This document shows, piece by piece, positions 13,927 through 22,629 of a DNA stretch of 64,000 bases. The number at the start of each line of letters is the position of its first letter. The stretch's first letter is position 1. The position numbers and the translations under genes were made by a program. Origin of the DNA: DATAEE01 sp036258175 (GTDB taxonomy: Bacteria > Acidobacteriota > Vicinamibacteria > Vicinamibacterales > 2-12-FULL-66-21). Under the pieces are notes generated by a model that worked only from the letters and a program-made list of their open reading frames with translations, was not told the DNA's origin and searched no databases. The DNA lies in NCBI GenBank assembly GCA_036258175.1, contig DATAEE010000273.1:1-64000 (forward strand), in the 5' to 3' direction.

Positions 13927-15523
13927 TCACGAATACGACGCGCTCGTCGAAACGCTCCTGAGCAATCGCACCGTCGAACGGATCTGGGAACGTGATCCCA
14001 CCGTCTGGGGCGCCGATCGTGGGGCGGCGTCATCGATTCGGAATCGCCTTGGATGGCTCGACACGCCGCGCGCGATGCGCGCTCACGTCGACCAGATCAA
14101 ACAGGTCGCACAGCAGGTCCGTGACGAGCGCTTTCGCACCGTCTACCTCCTTGGCATGGGCGGCAGCAGCTTGTGCGCCGAGGTTCTGCGCGCGGTTTTC
14201 GGTGTGGCCGCTTCGTTTCCGGATCTGGTCGTGCTCGACACGACCGATGATGAAACGCTGAGCTCCATCGCCTCACGCCTCGACCACGAACACTCGCTCT
14301 TCATCGTCGCCAGCAAGAGCGGTACCACGATCGAGATCGCGTTGATGGAGCGGTTTTTCTGGCGCTTGATGCAGGATGCTGTGGGTGGTCGGGCAGGCCG
14401 CCACTTCCTGGCGATCACCGATCCTGGAACGGCGCTGGAGGCACTCGCTCGCGAGCGAGGCTATCGAGCGGCCTTCCTCAACCCGCCGGACATCGGCGGA
14501 CGTTTCTCCGCCCTGTCGCTGTTCGGTCTCGTGCCGGCGGCGTTGATCGGCGCGCCAATCGATGATTTTCTCGAGGCCGGCGCGGCGATGGCGGAAGGAT
14601 GCCGGGGGCCACGCCGCACCAACGCGGGGCTCGAGCTCGGTGCGTTCATGGGAGCGGCGGGGTCGAGCGGCCGCGACAAGCTGACGGTTCTACTCCCCCA
14701 CTCGCTGGCCTCGCTCGGGCTGTGGATTGAACAGCTCGTGGCCGAGAGCACAGGCAAGCGAGGACGCGGGCTGCTTCCCGTCGTCGACGAGCCGCCGGGC
14801 GGCGCCTATGGGCGCGACCGCGCGTTCGTCGTGGTGGAGACCGAAGACGAACGTGTCGACGACACCGAACTCGACGCGCTCGAGAAGGCGGGTCATCCGT
14901 TCTTCCGCATCAGGACCCGTCATGACGCGCTGGGCACCGAGTTCTTCCGCTGGGAATTCGCTACGGCTGTCGCGGGTGCGGCGTTGCAGTTGAATCCATT
15001 CGATGAACCGAACGTCACCGAAGCCAAGGACCGCACCAAGGCGCTCCTGACCGCATTCGAGCGCGATCGACGCCTGCCGGACGAGCGCGTCGCGAGGCCG
15101 GACCAGGTTCGTACGCTGGTCGAATCGATGCGCGACGGCGACTACTTTGCGGTGTTGTCGTATCTGCCCCCGGAATCGCCGACGCTGGGCGTCATCGACG
15201 AGCTGCGAGCCGCGATCAGATCACGCGGCGGGTATGCCACGACTTGCGGAATCGGACCGCGGTACCTTCATTCGACCGGCCAGTATCACAAGGGCGGACC
15301 CGCCACGGGCGTGTTTCTCATGATCACCGCCGACGATCGGACGACGACGCAGATCCCAGACGCGGCGTATTCGTTTTCGATTCTGAAACGGGCACAGGCC
15401 CTCGGAGATTACCAGGCGCTCACCGCACACAACCGGCGCGTTGCGCGTGTCCACCTGACGGAAGCGGACCACGCACGATCCCTTGAAACACTGATCGCGG
15501 AGGCGCTGGGCGCCGCGCACTGA
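13919..15523 (+). CDS. pgi: Glucose-6-phosphate isomerase (tal/pgi-fusion type)
   Basis: A 534-residue protein with two SIS (sugar isomerase) domains: YLLGMGGSSLCAEVLR and IVASKSGTTIE bind the phosphate, GRFSALSLFGLVP follows, and the end contains YLHSTGQYHKGGP. This last motif and the overall sequence are those of the isomerase half of bifunctional transaldolase/phosphoglucose isomerases, but no transaldolase domain is attached here. It interconverts glucose-6-P and fructose-6-P in glycolysis and gluconeogenesis. The ATG at 13919 overlaps the end of fdhE, implying co-transcription with the aldehyde dehydrogenase and fdhE. A GTG nine bases upstream is an alternative start. Confidence 0.85.
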   Translation: MPSHEYDALVETLLSNRTVERIWERDPTVWGADRGAASSIRNRLGWLDTPRAMRAHVDQIKQVAQQVRDERFRTVYLLGMGGSSLCAEVLRAVFGVAASFPDLVVLDTTDDETLSSIASRLDHEHSLFIVASKSGTTIEIALMERFFWRLMQDAVGGRAGRHFLAITDPGTALEALARERGYRAAFLNPPDIGGRFSALSLFGLVPAALIGAPIDDFLEAGAAMAEGCRGPRRTNAGLELGAFMGAAGSSGRDKLTVLLPHSLASLGLWIEQLVAESTGKRGRGLLPVVDEPPGGAYGRDRAFVVVETEDERVDDTELDALEKAGHPFFRIRTRHDALGTEFFRWEFATAVAGAALQLNPFDEPNVTEAKDRTKALLTAFERDRRLPDERVARPDQVRTLVESMRDGDYFAVLSYLPPESPTLGVIDELRAAIRSRGGYATTCGIGPRYLHSTGQYHKGGPATGVFLMITADDRTTTQIPDAAYSFSILKRAQALGDYQALTAHNRRVARVHLTEADHARSLETLIAEALGAAH

Positions 15524-15525
15524 GT

Positions 15526-17070
15526 TTAGCTGACGGCTACCCGCGGAGCGCTCAGCAACTCGAGCCGCTGGCCGGACGCATTCTCCAGATCTCGATGCAG
15601 GCTGTTGCCGTGCGCATCCATCGTCACGATCGCAGGGAAGTCGCGAACGTGGAGGTGCCACATCGCTTCGGGAGTGCCGAATTCCATCAGCGAGACACCA
15701 TCAACCCGCTCGATGCAGCGTGCATAAAACTGCGCGGCGCCGCCGACGGCGTTCAGGTACACGGCGCCGTTCTCCTTCAGCGCCTGCAGAGTCTTGGCGC
15801 CCATGCCTCCCTTTCCGATCACGGCACGGACACCATAGCGGCGGATGATGTCGCCCTGGTACGGCTCTTCGCGGATGCTCGTCGTCGGTCCGGCGGCGGT
15901 GACGGTCCACTCGCTCCCCTTCTTCGCGACGACAGGTCCGCAGTGATAGAGCACACCGCCGCGCAGATCGACGGGCGGCTCGTGCTTGATAAGGTGCGCG
16001 TGTACCGCGTCGCGGCCCGTGTACATCAGTCCTGAGACCAACACGACATCGCCCACGCGCAGCGCGCGGATTTGTTCGTCAGAAATTGGTGCAGCGATGG
16101 GGATCTCGCGACCAGTGCGCGGGAAGCCTTCCTGTCCTCCGGTGAGCATGGGCGCCGACGGCGCCCCCTGCGGCTCACGATACAGCCACTCGCGTATCGC
16201 GCCGGTGCGCGGATCGAGCCGCACGCCGAGCCGCCGGAACGCCCAGCAGTCGTACGCAACCGAAACGAAAAAGCTTGCGGGCAGACGGTTGAGTGCACCG
16301 ACCTTGCATCCAATAAGCGAAACGCCCCCGCCGAATCCCATGGTTCCGACCCCGAGGCTGTTGACCGTCGCCATGACCGAGTCTTCGAGCGCCGCCAGCC
16401 TCGAATCCGGATTCACATCGTCGAGCGTTCGAAACAACTGTTCTTTCGCGTGAAGATATCCCGACGTCCTGTCGCCCCCGATGCACACGCCCACGGCGCC
16501 GGGCGCGCATCCCTTGCCTTGCGCGTGCCAGACGGCGTGCAAGATGCACTTCCGTACCCCATCGAGGTTTCGATCGGCGCGGCCAAGATGCGCAAGCTCG
16601 GTCGGCAGCGCGTACTGCGCGTTTGTGTTCTCGCAGCCGCCCCCTTTGAGGATCAGCTTCACCTCGATCTCGTCTTTCGGCCATTGGTCGAAGTGGACGA
16701 TCGGCGTCCCCGGTCCCAGGTTGTCGCCGGAGTTCTCGCCCGTGATCGAGTCGACCGAGTTCGGACGGAGCTTGCCGCGCTTCGTCGCTTCGCGAATCGC
16801 GTTCTGGACCTGCTCCCTCATCCAGATTTGATTCGCACCGACAGGCACCCGAACCTCGAACGTCGGCATCCCGGTGTCCTGGCAAATCGGGCCTTCACAC
16901 GACGCAGCCTGGTCGATGTTCTGCGCGATGATCGATAACGCCTGCGCCGACCGGGTGCCGTCGGGTTCGGTCTCCATGGCCGCGCGCATCGCGGCACGGA
17001 CGTCAGGCGGCAAATCGGTCGCGGTTCGCGTGATGAGCGTGACCAGGCTGTCGAAAAACGCTGGTAACAT
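15526..17070 (-). CDS. fumA: Class I fumarate hydratase, [4Fe-4S]
   Basis: A 514-residue single-chain class I fumarase that interconverts fumarate and malate in the TCA cycle. The alpha part carries CEGPICQDTGMP, GENSGDN and GGGCENTNAQ, and the beta part has DVVLVSGLMYTGRDA.H and VIGKGGMGAKT. Cluster cysteines are expected in the CQDTG, GGGCEN and GAVGVCIGGDR regions, all present. The enzyme is oxygen-sensitive, in keeping with erpA and peroxide-related genes nearby. The ATG at 17070 gives the standard N-terminus (FFDSLVTLI); TAAACT is 6 nt upstream. It diverges from aspartase with 18 bp or less between starts and converges on pgi with a 2-bp gap. Confidence 0.92.
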   Translation of the reverse strand: MLPAFFDSLVTLITRTATDLPPDVRAAMRAAMETEPDGTRSAQALSIIAQNIDQAASCEGPICQDTGMPTFEVRVPVGANQIWMREQVQNAIREATKRGKLRPNSVDSITGENSGDNLGPGTPIVHFDQWPKDEIEVKLILKGGGCENTNAQYALPTELAHLGRADRNLDGVRKCILHAVWHAQGKGCAPGAVGVCIGGDRTSGYLHAKEQLFRTLDDVNPDSRLAALEDSVMATVNSLGVGTMGFGGGVSLIGCKVGALNRLPASFFVSVAYDCWAFRRLGVRLDPRTGAIREWLYREPQGAPSAPMLTGGQEGFPRTGREIPIAAPISDEQIRALRVGDVVLVSGLMYTGRDAVHAHLIKHEPPVDLRGGVLYHCGPVVAKKGSEWTVTAAGPTTSIREEPYQGDIIRRYGVRAVIGKGGMGAKTLQALKENGAVYLNAVGGAAQFYARCIERVDGVSLMEFGTPEAMWHLHVRDFPAIVTMDAHGNSLHRDLENASGQRLELLSAPRVAVS

Positions 17071-17084
17071 GGGATGAGTTTACT
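17065..17084. promoter_or_regulatory. Candidate divergent promoter core, fumarase / aspartase
   Basis: Minus-strand TAAACT (17077-17082) lies 6 nt before the fumarase ATG. Plus-strand TAACAT (17065-17070), overlapping the fumarase start codon, would give a 12-nt leader for aspA at 17089. The starts are too close for independent conventional promoters outside coding DNA. Confidence 0.35.
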
Positions 17085-17088
17085 ACCC

Positions 17089-18546
17089 ATGCGCCACCGC
17101 ATCGAGCGCGATCCGCTCGGAGAGTCGCGCGTTCCCGCTGAGGCGTACTACGGCGCGCAGACGGCGCGCGCCGTGAAGAACTTCCCCATCAGCGGACTCC
17201 GCGCGCCCGACGAGCTCATCGTCGCGACCGTCCTCGTGAAGAAGGCAGCAGCAGAAGCGAACATGTCGCTCCGCCGCCTGCCCCGTGACGTTGGCAACGC
17301 GATCGTCCAGGCGGCCGACGAGATTCTCTCCGGGCGGTACCGCGATCAGTTCGTGGTCGACGTCTACCAGGCGGGCGCCGGAACGTCGTGCAACATGAAC
17401 GTGAACGAAGTGATTGCGAACCGCGCATCGGAGATCCTGGGCGGCGCGCGGGGCGAGTACGACCGCGTCCATCCGAACGACCACGTCAACATGAGCCAGT
17501 CGACGAACGACGTGTTCCCGACGGCGACGCGGCTGTCGCTTCTGGTGACGACGCCGGGCCTTGTGGAGGCCGCGCGGCGGCTTGCCGATGCGTTCGAGCA
17601 GAAAGCGCGCACGTTCGCGCGGGTCCTGAAGACCGGACGTACGCACTTGCAGGATGCCGTTCCAATGACGCTCGGTCAGGAGTTTGGTGGCTACGCCACC
17701 TGCCTGCGCGTCGCGGCCGACGGCGTGGAGCAGGCGGCACGGCCGCTCGAGGAGTTGAATCTGGGCGCGACCGCAGTTGGCACCGGCCTCAACGCCGGCG
17801 ACGACTATGTGGCGCGTGCTATCAAAAAACTTCGCGAGTACAGCGGGCTCCGCCTTCGCCCCGCCGAGAATCGCTTCAGGGTGACCCAGAGCATGGGCGA
17901 CGTCCTTGGCTGGTCCGGCGCGGTGCGCCGCCTTGCGATCGAAACGGGCAAAATCGCCTCGGATCTCCGGCTGTTGAGCATGGGCCCGCGCGCCGGACTG
18001 TCGGAGATCACGCTGCCGCCGGTTCAACCTGGCTCGTCCATCATGCCTGGGAAGGTCAACCCCTCAGTGCCGGAGATGGTGAATCAGGTCTGCTATCAAG
18101 TGCGCGGATGCGACGCGACGATCGAAGCCGCCACTGACGCCGGTCAGCTCGAGCTCAACGTGATGATGCCGGTGATCGCGTGGAACGCGCTGCACGCTGT
18201 GAAGATCCTCACCAATGCGACGACCGTGCTGCGCCTGAAAACCGTGCAGGGCATCCGCGCCGACGTCAAGCGCGCGCGCGAACTGCTCGATCGCAGCACC
18301 GCGGTCGCAACGGCGCTGAGCCCGTACATCGGCTACGCGGCGACCGCGGAAATCGCGAAAGCGTCGGTCGCGAGCGGAAAACCAATTCGCGATCTCGTGC
18401 TCGAGCGCGAGCTCCTTCCCGCTGCGGATCTCGACCGCATTCTCTCGGTGGAAGCGATGACAACGCCGGGAGTCGTGGGGGCGCGGGCAGCCCACTCGAG
18501 GAAACCGAGGAAGGCCCGCAGGAATCCCAGGAGGAGATCGCGGTAG
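17089..18546 (+). CDS. aspA: Aspartate ammonia-lyase (aspartase)
   Basis: A 485-residue enzyme of the fumarase/aspartase superfamily that deaminates aspartate to fumarate and ammonia. The superfamily signature GSSIMPGKVNP is present. Aspartase-like features outweigh class II fumarase ones: DVYQAGAGTSCNMNVNEV, LLSMGPRAGLSEI, VPEMVNQVCYQV, AGQLELNVMMPVI and LERELLPAADLDRILSV. A class II fumarase remains the alternative. I chose the ATG at 17089 because HRIERDPLGESRVP then lies at the usual distance; an ATG at 17074 is also possible. The last 20 residues are a basic Arg/Lys tail. Its neighbour fumarase would turn the product into malate. Confidence 0.8.
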   Translation: MRHRIERDPLGESRVPAEAYYGAQTARAVKNFPISGLRAPDELIVATVLVKKAAAEANMSLRRLPRDVGNAIVQAADEILSGRYRDQFVVDVYQAGAGTSCNMNVNEVIANRASEILGGARGEYDRVHPNDHVNMSQSTNDVFPTATRLSLLVTTPGLVEAARRLADAFEQKARTFARVLKTGRTHLQDAVPMTLGQEFGGYATCLRVAADGVEQAARPLEELNLGATAVGTGLNAGDDYVARAIKKLREYSGLRLRPAENRFRVTQSMGDVLGWSGAVRRLAIETGKIASDLRLLSMGPRAGLSEITLPPVQPGSSIMPGKVNPSVPEMVNQVCYQVRGCDATIEAATDAGQLELNVMMPVIAWNALHAVKILTNATTVLRLKTVQGIRADVKRARELLDRSTAVATALSPYIGYAATAEIAKASVASGKPIRDLVLERELLPAADLDRILSVEAMTTPGVVGARAAHSRKPRKARRNPRRRSR

Positions 18547-19214
18547 TGAAGAGTGTTCTCGCCGCGTCGCTCGCGCTTTTGACCGTTGCTGCTCCCATCG
18601 CGACGTGGGGACAAGATCGTCGCGCGAGTTCGGGGCAAGCGCATGGTCGGCTGTTTCCGCCGCAGGACCTCGGCCTGCTCGAAGGCCCGGACCGCGACGC
18701 GTGGCAGAAGCCGGAGGAGGTGATGGATGCGCTCGGCATCGCCGACGGCGCGACCGTCGCCGACCTCGGTGCCGGCGGCGGCTGGTTCACGATCCGGCTG
18801 GCGCGCCGGGTGGGGCCGAACGGGATCGTCTATGCGGAAGATGTCCAGCCGGAGATGATCGAAGCGATCACACGGCGCGTCGAACGCGAAGGATTGACGA
18901 ACGTCAAGCCGGTGCTCGGCGCGCCCACGAACCCGCGCCTTCCAGAGACCGCACTGGATGCCGTGCTGATCGTCGGTGTCTACAACGAGATGGAGGATCC
19001 TGTCGCGCTCCTCAAGAACGTTGCGGCCGCCCTGAAGCCGCGTGGACGCCTCGGCATCGTCGACTTCACACAGGAAGGATTCGGGCCGGGGCCGCCGATG
19101 GAGGAACGGGTCAAACCCGAGCGAATCGTCACCGAGGCGCAGGCGGCGGGTCTGAAGCTCATCGCACAGGAAGACTTTCTGCGCTATCAGTACCTCCTCG
19201 TCTTTGCCAGATGA
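18546..19214 (+). CDS. Secreted SAM-dependent methyltransferase-like protein
   Basis: A 222-residue protein with a cleavable signal (residues 1 to about 22) and a class I methyltransferase fold: VADLGAGGGWFTIRLARRV (SAM loop), VYAEDVQPEMI (acidic residue for ribose), and LIVGVYNEM. Exported methyltransferase-like proteins of this kind recur in Acidobacteria and relatives; the substrate and the source of SAM outside the cytoplasm are unknown. The GTG start overlaps the aspA stop (TAGTG) and has AGGAGG about 11 nt before it. It overlaps the next gene by ATGA. Confidence 0.75.
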   Translation: MKSVLAASLALLTVAAPIATWGQDRRASSGQAHGRLFPPQDLGLLEGPDRDAWQKPEEVMDALGIADGATVADLGAGGGWFTIRLARRVGPNGIVYAEDVQPEMIEAITRRVEREGLTNVKPVLGAPTNPRLPETALDAVLIVGVYNEMEDPVALLKNVAAALKPRGRLGIVDFTQEGFGPGPPMEERVKPERIVTEAQAAGLKLIAQEDFLRYQYLLVFAR

Positions 19215-20089
19215 CATCTCCGCGGCTGCCCCAGTCGCTCGTGGCGCAGCAGGCGCGCGTCACGACCGCCATCGGTCGCCTCCTGCCGTCGGAAGGCCTG
19301 GAACCGCGCACCGTGCACGGCGCCATGCGTTACACCGCGCTGGCGCCGTCGAAGCGTGTCCGCGCCGCCGTCACCGTTCTGGCCGCCGAGTTATGTGGCC
19401 GTGCGAACGACGGCACCATCGCGGTCGCAGCTTCCATCGAGCTCGTCCACTCGGCATCGCTCATCCTCGATGACCTGCCCTCAATGGACAACGCCCCGCT
19501 CCGGCGGGGCAAGCCTGCCTGTCACGTCGCATTCGGCGAGGCTGTTGCCGTTCTGGCGGCGTTTGGCCTGCTGAATCTGGCCTTCTCGACCGTGGCTCGT
19601 GGCCTGGACCCCGTGCTGGCCGCACGCGTCGCCACGCTGATCGCCGACGCGATCGGCTCGGACGGCCTGATCGCCGGACAAGCGGAGGATCTCGCCGCGA
19701 CTGAACGGGAGATTTCGTTCGAAACGCTCGAACGAATCCATCGCCGGAAAACGGGCGCACTGTTCAGCGCGGCTGCGGTCGCAGGCGCGTTGACGGCTGG
19801 GGCGCCGCCGTCGCAGATCGCCGCGCTGGAGGCCTACGCAAAGAACCTCGGCCTCGCTTTCCAGATCGTGGACGATCTACTCGACGTGGAAGGCGATCCA
19901 GCCGAGACGGGCAAAGCGACCCGGACGGATCTCAAGAAAACGACGTTCGTCTCGTTCAGCGGCGTCGACGGCGCGCGTCAGCTTGCCGGCGAGTTGTGCG
20001 CCACGGCCGATGCCGCTCTGGCGCCGTTCGGCGCCCGAGCCGAACCACTCCGCCAGCTTTCGGCCTTCGTTGCCGCGCGACGCGGCTGA
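19211..20089 (+). CDS. Polyprenyl diphosphate synthase (FPP/GGPP type)
   Basis: A 292-residue trans-isoprenyl diphosphate synthase that condenses isopentenyl diphosphate with allylic diphosphates in the cytoplasm. The first Asp-rich motif is DDLPSMD near residue 92, the second is DDLLDVEGD near residue 222, and KTGALF lies between. Small or bulky residues before the first motif usually set chain length; HSASLILDD suggests a short-chain (C15-C20) product, but this is inference. The ATG overlaps the methyltransferase stop (ATGA). It could supply precursors for undecaprenyl, quinones or carotenoids. Confidence 0.88.
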   Translation: MTSPRLPQSLVAQQARVTTAIGRLLPSEGLEPRTVHGAMRYTALAPSKRVRAAVTVLAAELCGRANDGTIAVAASIELVHSASLILDDLPSMDNAPLRRGKPACHVAFGEAVAVLAAFGLLNLAFSTVARGLDPVLAARVATLIADAIGSDGLIAGQAEDLAATEREISFETLERIHRRKTGALFSAAAVAGALTAGAPPSQIAALEAYAKNLGLAFQIVDDLLDVEGDPAETGKATRTDLKKTTFVSFSGVDGARQLAGELCATADAALAPFGARAEPLRQLSAFVAARRG

Positions 20090-20095
20090 CCGGCG

Positions 20096-21991
20096 ATGAG
20101 TCCCGAGCAACTCCCGGTCGATGAGCTGCGCGAAAAACTCAAGGATCTCGGCTACCTGCGCACTGGCGTCGATCGTTTCGTGCTCGCACCCGCCCGGCAG
20201 GAGCGGTCGCCGGCGCGGATAGCACTCGGCGCGGGCGCGAGGGTCGGGCTGCTCGCGGGGGCGCTGCTGGGACCGGCGGCCGCAATCGGGATCGCCGCAC
20301 GCCTGCCGCAGCTTGTCACAGGAACTCGCGATGCCATCGTCGTCGCAATCTATCTCGCGTTGCTGTTCACGCTGGCGGGCGCCGCGATTACCCTTGCGAC
20401 CGCATTTCTGGCGCGCGGAGCCGTTCGCTTGAGTGGGAAGTCCGGCGCACGCGTCGCCCGCCTGGCGCCGGCCGTGGCAGGCGGTGCCGTCACGGCCGCC
20501 TGCCTCGCGTACCTGGCGCTTTGGTGGGGGGCCATCAATCCCGGCCCTGCATGGAGCGCGCCCGTGTGGACTTCCCTGGCTCTGGCCGCCGCGGTCTCGA
20601 TCAGCCTCGTCATCGGTCATGCGGTCGCGGTCACTGTCGGCGCCTTGCTGGCCCGCGATTCTCCGGCGCTGCTCGTGAAACCGTCGACCGGCCGCCGCCG
20701 CATCGCGTTCGCCCTCCGCGTCGTCGCGTTTGCGGCCGCCGCGGCCCTTCTCGTGGCGACCGTGCGCCCCGCGGACACGTCCGAACTCACGCCGGCATTC
20801 GCTGTAATCCCAACCGGTCAGCGCGTCATCGTGATCGGCATCGACGGCTTCGATCCCGCTCTCGTCGGCCTCTCCGATCTCCTGCCCGATCCGACGAAGC
20901 CGACGGCCATCGCCTCCGTGCCGAGTGCGGCGGATTCCGACCCTGCGCGCGTCTGGACGACGATCGCGACCGGAATGCCGCCCGCCTCGCACGGGATCAC
21001 CGCGCTGGAGCTGCGGCGCGTTGCGGGATTAGAAGGTGCCGTCGCGCCTGAAGGATCGCCCACCGCCCGCGCGATCACCGCGACAACCGGGTTGCTCCGC
21101 CTCGGAAGGCCGGCAATTGCGAGCGGCACGCAGCGCAAGCTGAAAACGTTCTGGGAGGTCGCAGCCGAGAAAGGTCTCTCCACCGCTGTCGTGAACTGGT
21201 GGGCGACCTGGCCTGCGTCGGGACCGAGCACAGTCCTGAGCGACCGCGCGTTGCTGCGGCTCGAGCGCACCGGCCCGCTCGACGCGGAAATCTGGCCACC
21301 GCAGCTGTACGACAGGCTGCGTTCCGAGTGGCCGAGACTGTCCGAAGAGGCGCGCCGCCTCGCTGAGAAGGCGTTTGAAGGAATCGAACCTGCTGCGCTT
21401 CGCTCAGTGCTGATCCGTTCCGCTACCTTCGACGCCATCGTCGTTCTACTCGCCATGCATCCGGCGATAGAGGCAAACGATCTGCTGGCCCTCTACCTTC
21501 CTGGACTCGACATCGCCCAGCATTCGCTCGCGACGGCGGAATCGACACCAACCGGCTCGGCGCTCGCGGCCCGCACGACCGGCATTCGGACGTACTACGC
21601 CTTCTTGAGCCGCCTGACCCGGCAGATCGCAGGGGGCGTCGAGCGAGATCGAGCGTTGTTCATCGTGATCACGCACCCCGGACGTGTATCCTCGGCATCG
21701 GTTGGCGGTATCGCCCTCAACGGATCGATTGCGAGCGCATCGAGCGGCCAGACGGCCGCCGCGTTCGTCGACGTCGCGCCGACCATCCTGTTCGCGCTCG
21801 GGCTGCCCTCCGCCGCGGATCTCTCTGGAGCGCCCCTGACGACGATGTTTGGCGAGCAGTTCGCCAGACGACACCCTGTTCGCGTCGTTGAAACGTACGG
21901 GCGGCGCGCTGCCGAAAGGGCTGTGCGTGGCGGCCAGCCACTCGATCAGGAAATGCTGGATCGGCTCCGGAGTCTCGGGTACGTCCGCTAG
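20096..21991 (+). CDS. Membrane-anchored type I phosphodiesterase/alkaline phosphatase-like protein
   Basis: A 631-residue protein. After a short cytoplasmic start there are about five membrane helices (residues 40-235), followed by an alkaline phosphatase superfamily domain: VIVIGIDGFDPALVG, TTIATGMPPASHGI, WWATWPASG, and LYLPGLDIAQH. The usual metal-binding HxDxxG-type end is weak (VITHPGRVSS). Related domains hydrolyse phosphodiesters or transfer phosphoethanolamine on the outer side of the membrane. The N-terminal LREKLKDLGYL and the C-terminal LDRLRSLGYV are near copies of one short motif. It follows the prenyl synthase by 6 bp. Confidence 0.7.
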   Translation: MSPEQLPVDELREKLKDLGYLRTGVDRFVLAPARQERSPARIALGAGARVGLLAGALLGPAAAIGIAARLPQLVTGTRDAIVVAIYLALLFTLAGAAITLATAFLARGAVRLSGKSGARVARLAPAVAGGAVTAACLAYLALWWGAINPGPAWSAPVWTSLALAAAVSISLVIGHAVAVTVGALLARDSPALLVKPSTGRRRIAFALRVVAFAAAAALLVATVRPADTSELTPAFAVIPTGQRVIVIGIDGFDPALVGLSDLLPDPTKPTAIASVPSAADSDPARVWTTIATGMPPASHGITALELRRVAGLEGAVAPEGSPTARAITATTGLLRLGRPAIASGTQRKLKTFWEVAAEKGLSTAVVNWWATWPASGPSTVLSDRALLRLERTGPLDAEIWPPQLYDRLRSEWPRLSEEARRLAEKAFEGIEPAALRSVLIRSATFDAIVVLLAMHPAIEANDLLALYLPGLDIAQHSLATAESTPTGSALAARTTGIRTYYAFLSRLTRQIAGGVERDRALFIVITHPGRVSSASVGGIALNGSIASASSGQTAAAFVDVAPTILFALGLPSAADLSGAPLTTMFGEQFARRHPVRVVETYGRRAAERAVRGGQPLDQEMLDRLRSLGYVR

Positions 21992-22611
21992 GGCCCGCCT
22001 TCGCGGCAAACCTGCGAGCCGCTTCGGCGCGGTCCCACGATTCTCCACGCCGCCGGCAGCACCGCGCCAGCGATGAAGACCTTCAGAATATCCGCGGGAA
22101 GGAATGGCGCGAGGCCGGTCGAAATCGCGCCACTGACACCAAGAGGCGTCACGACCGACAGCCACGTCACACCGAAAAGGAAAATCACGGCGAGCCCGGC
22201 CGCCATCGCGAGAACAGACGTCAGATATCGGCGATCGAGACCGCGCTCAGCCAAGGCGCCTGCGACGAACGCGGCGAGCGGAAACGCCATCAGGTACCCA
22301 CCGGTCGGTCCGATCAGTCGTGCGGCGCCCTGCGGCAGAATGGGAGAAGCCGCGAACACGGGCAGGCCGGCCAGGCCTGCAAGAATGTAGAGAACCTGGC
22401 TCGCAAGGCCCAGACGCGATCCGAGCGCGGCGCCGCCGATAAGCACGACCATCGGCTGCAGGGTGAACGGCACGGCCGTGAACGGAAGGGGCACGCTGAC
22501 CTGTGCGGCAGCGGCGGTGAGCGCCGTCACGAAAAGCATGCAGGCGTAGCGAATCGCCGCGGCGTGATCGGCACGCGACGTGAGGGTCCAGACCAGCGTC
22601 CCGGCGTTCAT
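21988..22611 (-). CDS. bioY: BioY biotin transporter S component
   Basis: A 207-residue membrane protein with six hydrophobic helices. It binds biotin as the substrate-capture subunit of an ECF transporter. Family landmarks are PFTAVPFTLQPMVVLIGGAALG, GLAGLPVFA and GPTGGYLMAFPLAAFVAG. No bioM/bioN (EcfA/EcfT) is in the window; solitary BioY proteins exist. The start ATG at 22611 has TAAGAT 8 nt upstream and no ribosome binding site. The last 15 codons lie inside a REP-like palindromic element and are unlike the family, and the stop overlaps the end of the phosphodiesterase gene by 4 bp. Confidence 0.9.
   Translation of the reverse strand: MNAGTLVWTLTSRADHAAAIRYACMLFVTALTAAAAQVSVPLPFTAVPFTLQPMVVLIGGAALGSRLGLASQVLYILAGLAGLPVFAASPILPQGAARLIGPTGGYLMAFPLAAFVAGALAERGLDRRYLTSVLAMAAGLAVIFLFGVTWLSVVTPLGVSGAISTGLAPFLPADILKVFIAGAVLPAAWRIVGPRRSGSQVCREGGP
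21992..22032 (+). repeat. REP-like palindromic element, copy 2
   Basis: GGCCCGCCTTCGCGG, a short spacer, then GCCGCTTCGGCGCGG. This matches 1804-1829 and, inverted, 39894-39931. It codes for the last residues of BioY on the minus strand. Confidence 0.65.
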
Positions 22612-22615
22612 GACG

Positions 22616-22625
22616 CATGATCTTA
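22616..22625. promoter_or_regulatory. Candidate divergent -10 boxes, bioY / thiD
   Basis: TAAGAT on the minus strand (22620-22625) is 8 nt from the bioY ATG, and CATGAT on the plus strand (22616-22621) is 8 nt from the thiD ATG. The starts are only 18 bp apart, which leaves no room for a TPP or biotin riboswitch or a standard leader. Confidence 0.35.
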
Positions 22626-22629
22626 ACGT

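Noticed and set aside
22612..22629. TPP or biotin riboswitch between bioY and thiD
   Set aside because: Only 18 bp separate the start codons, too little for any known aptamer.
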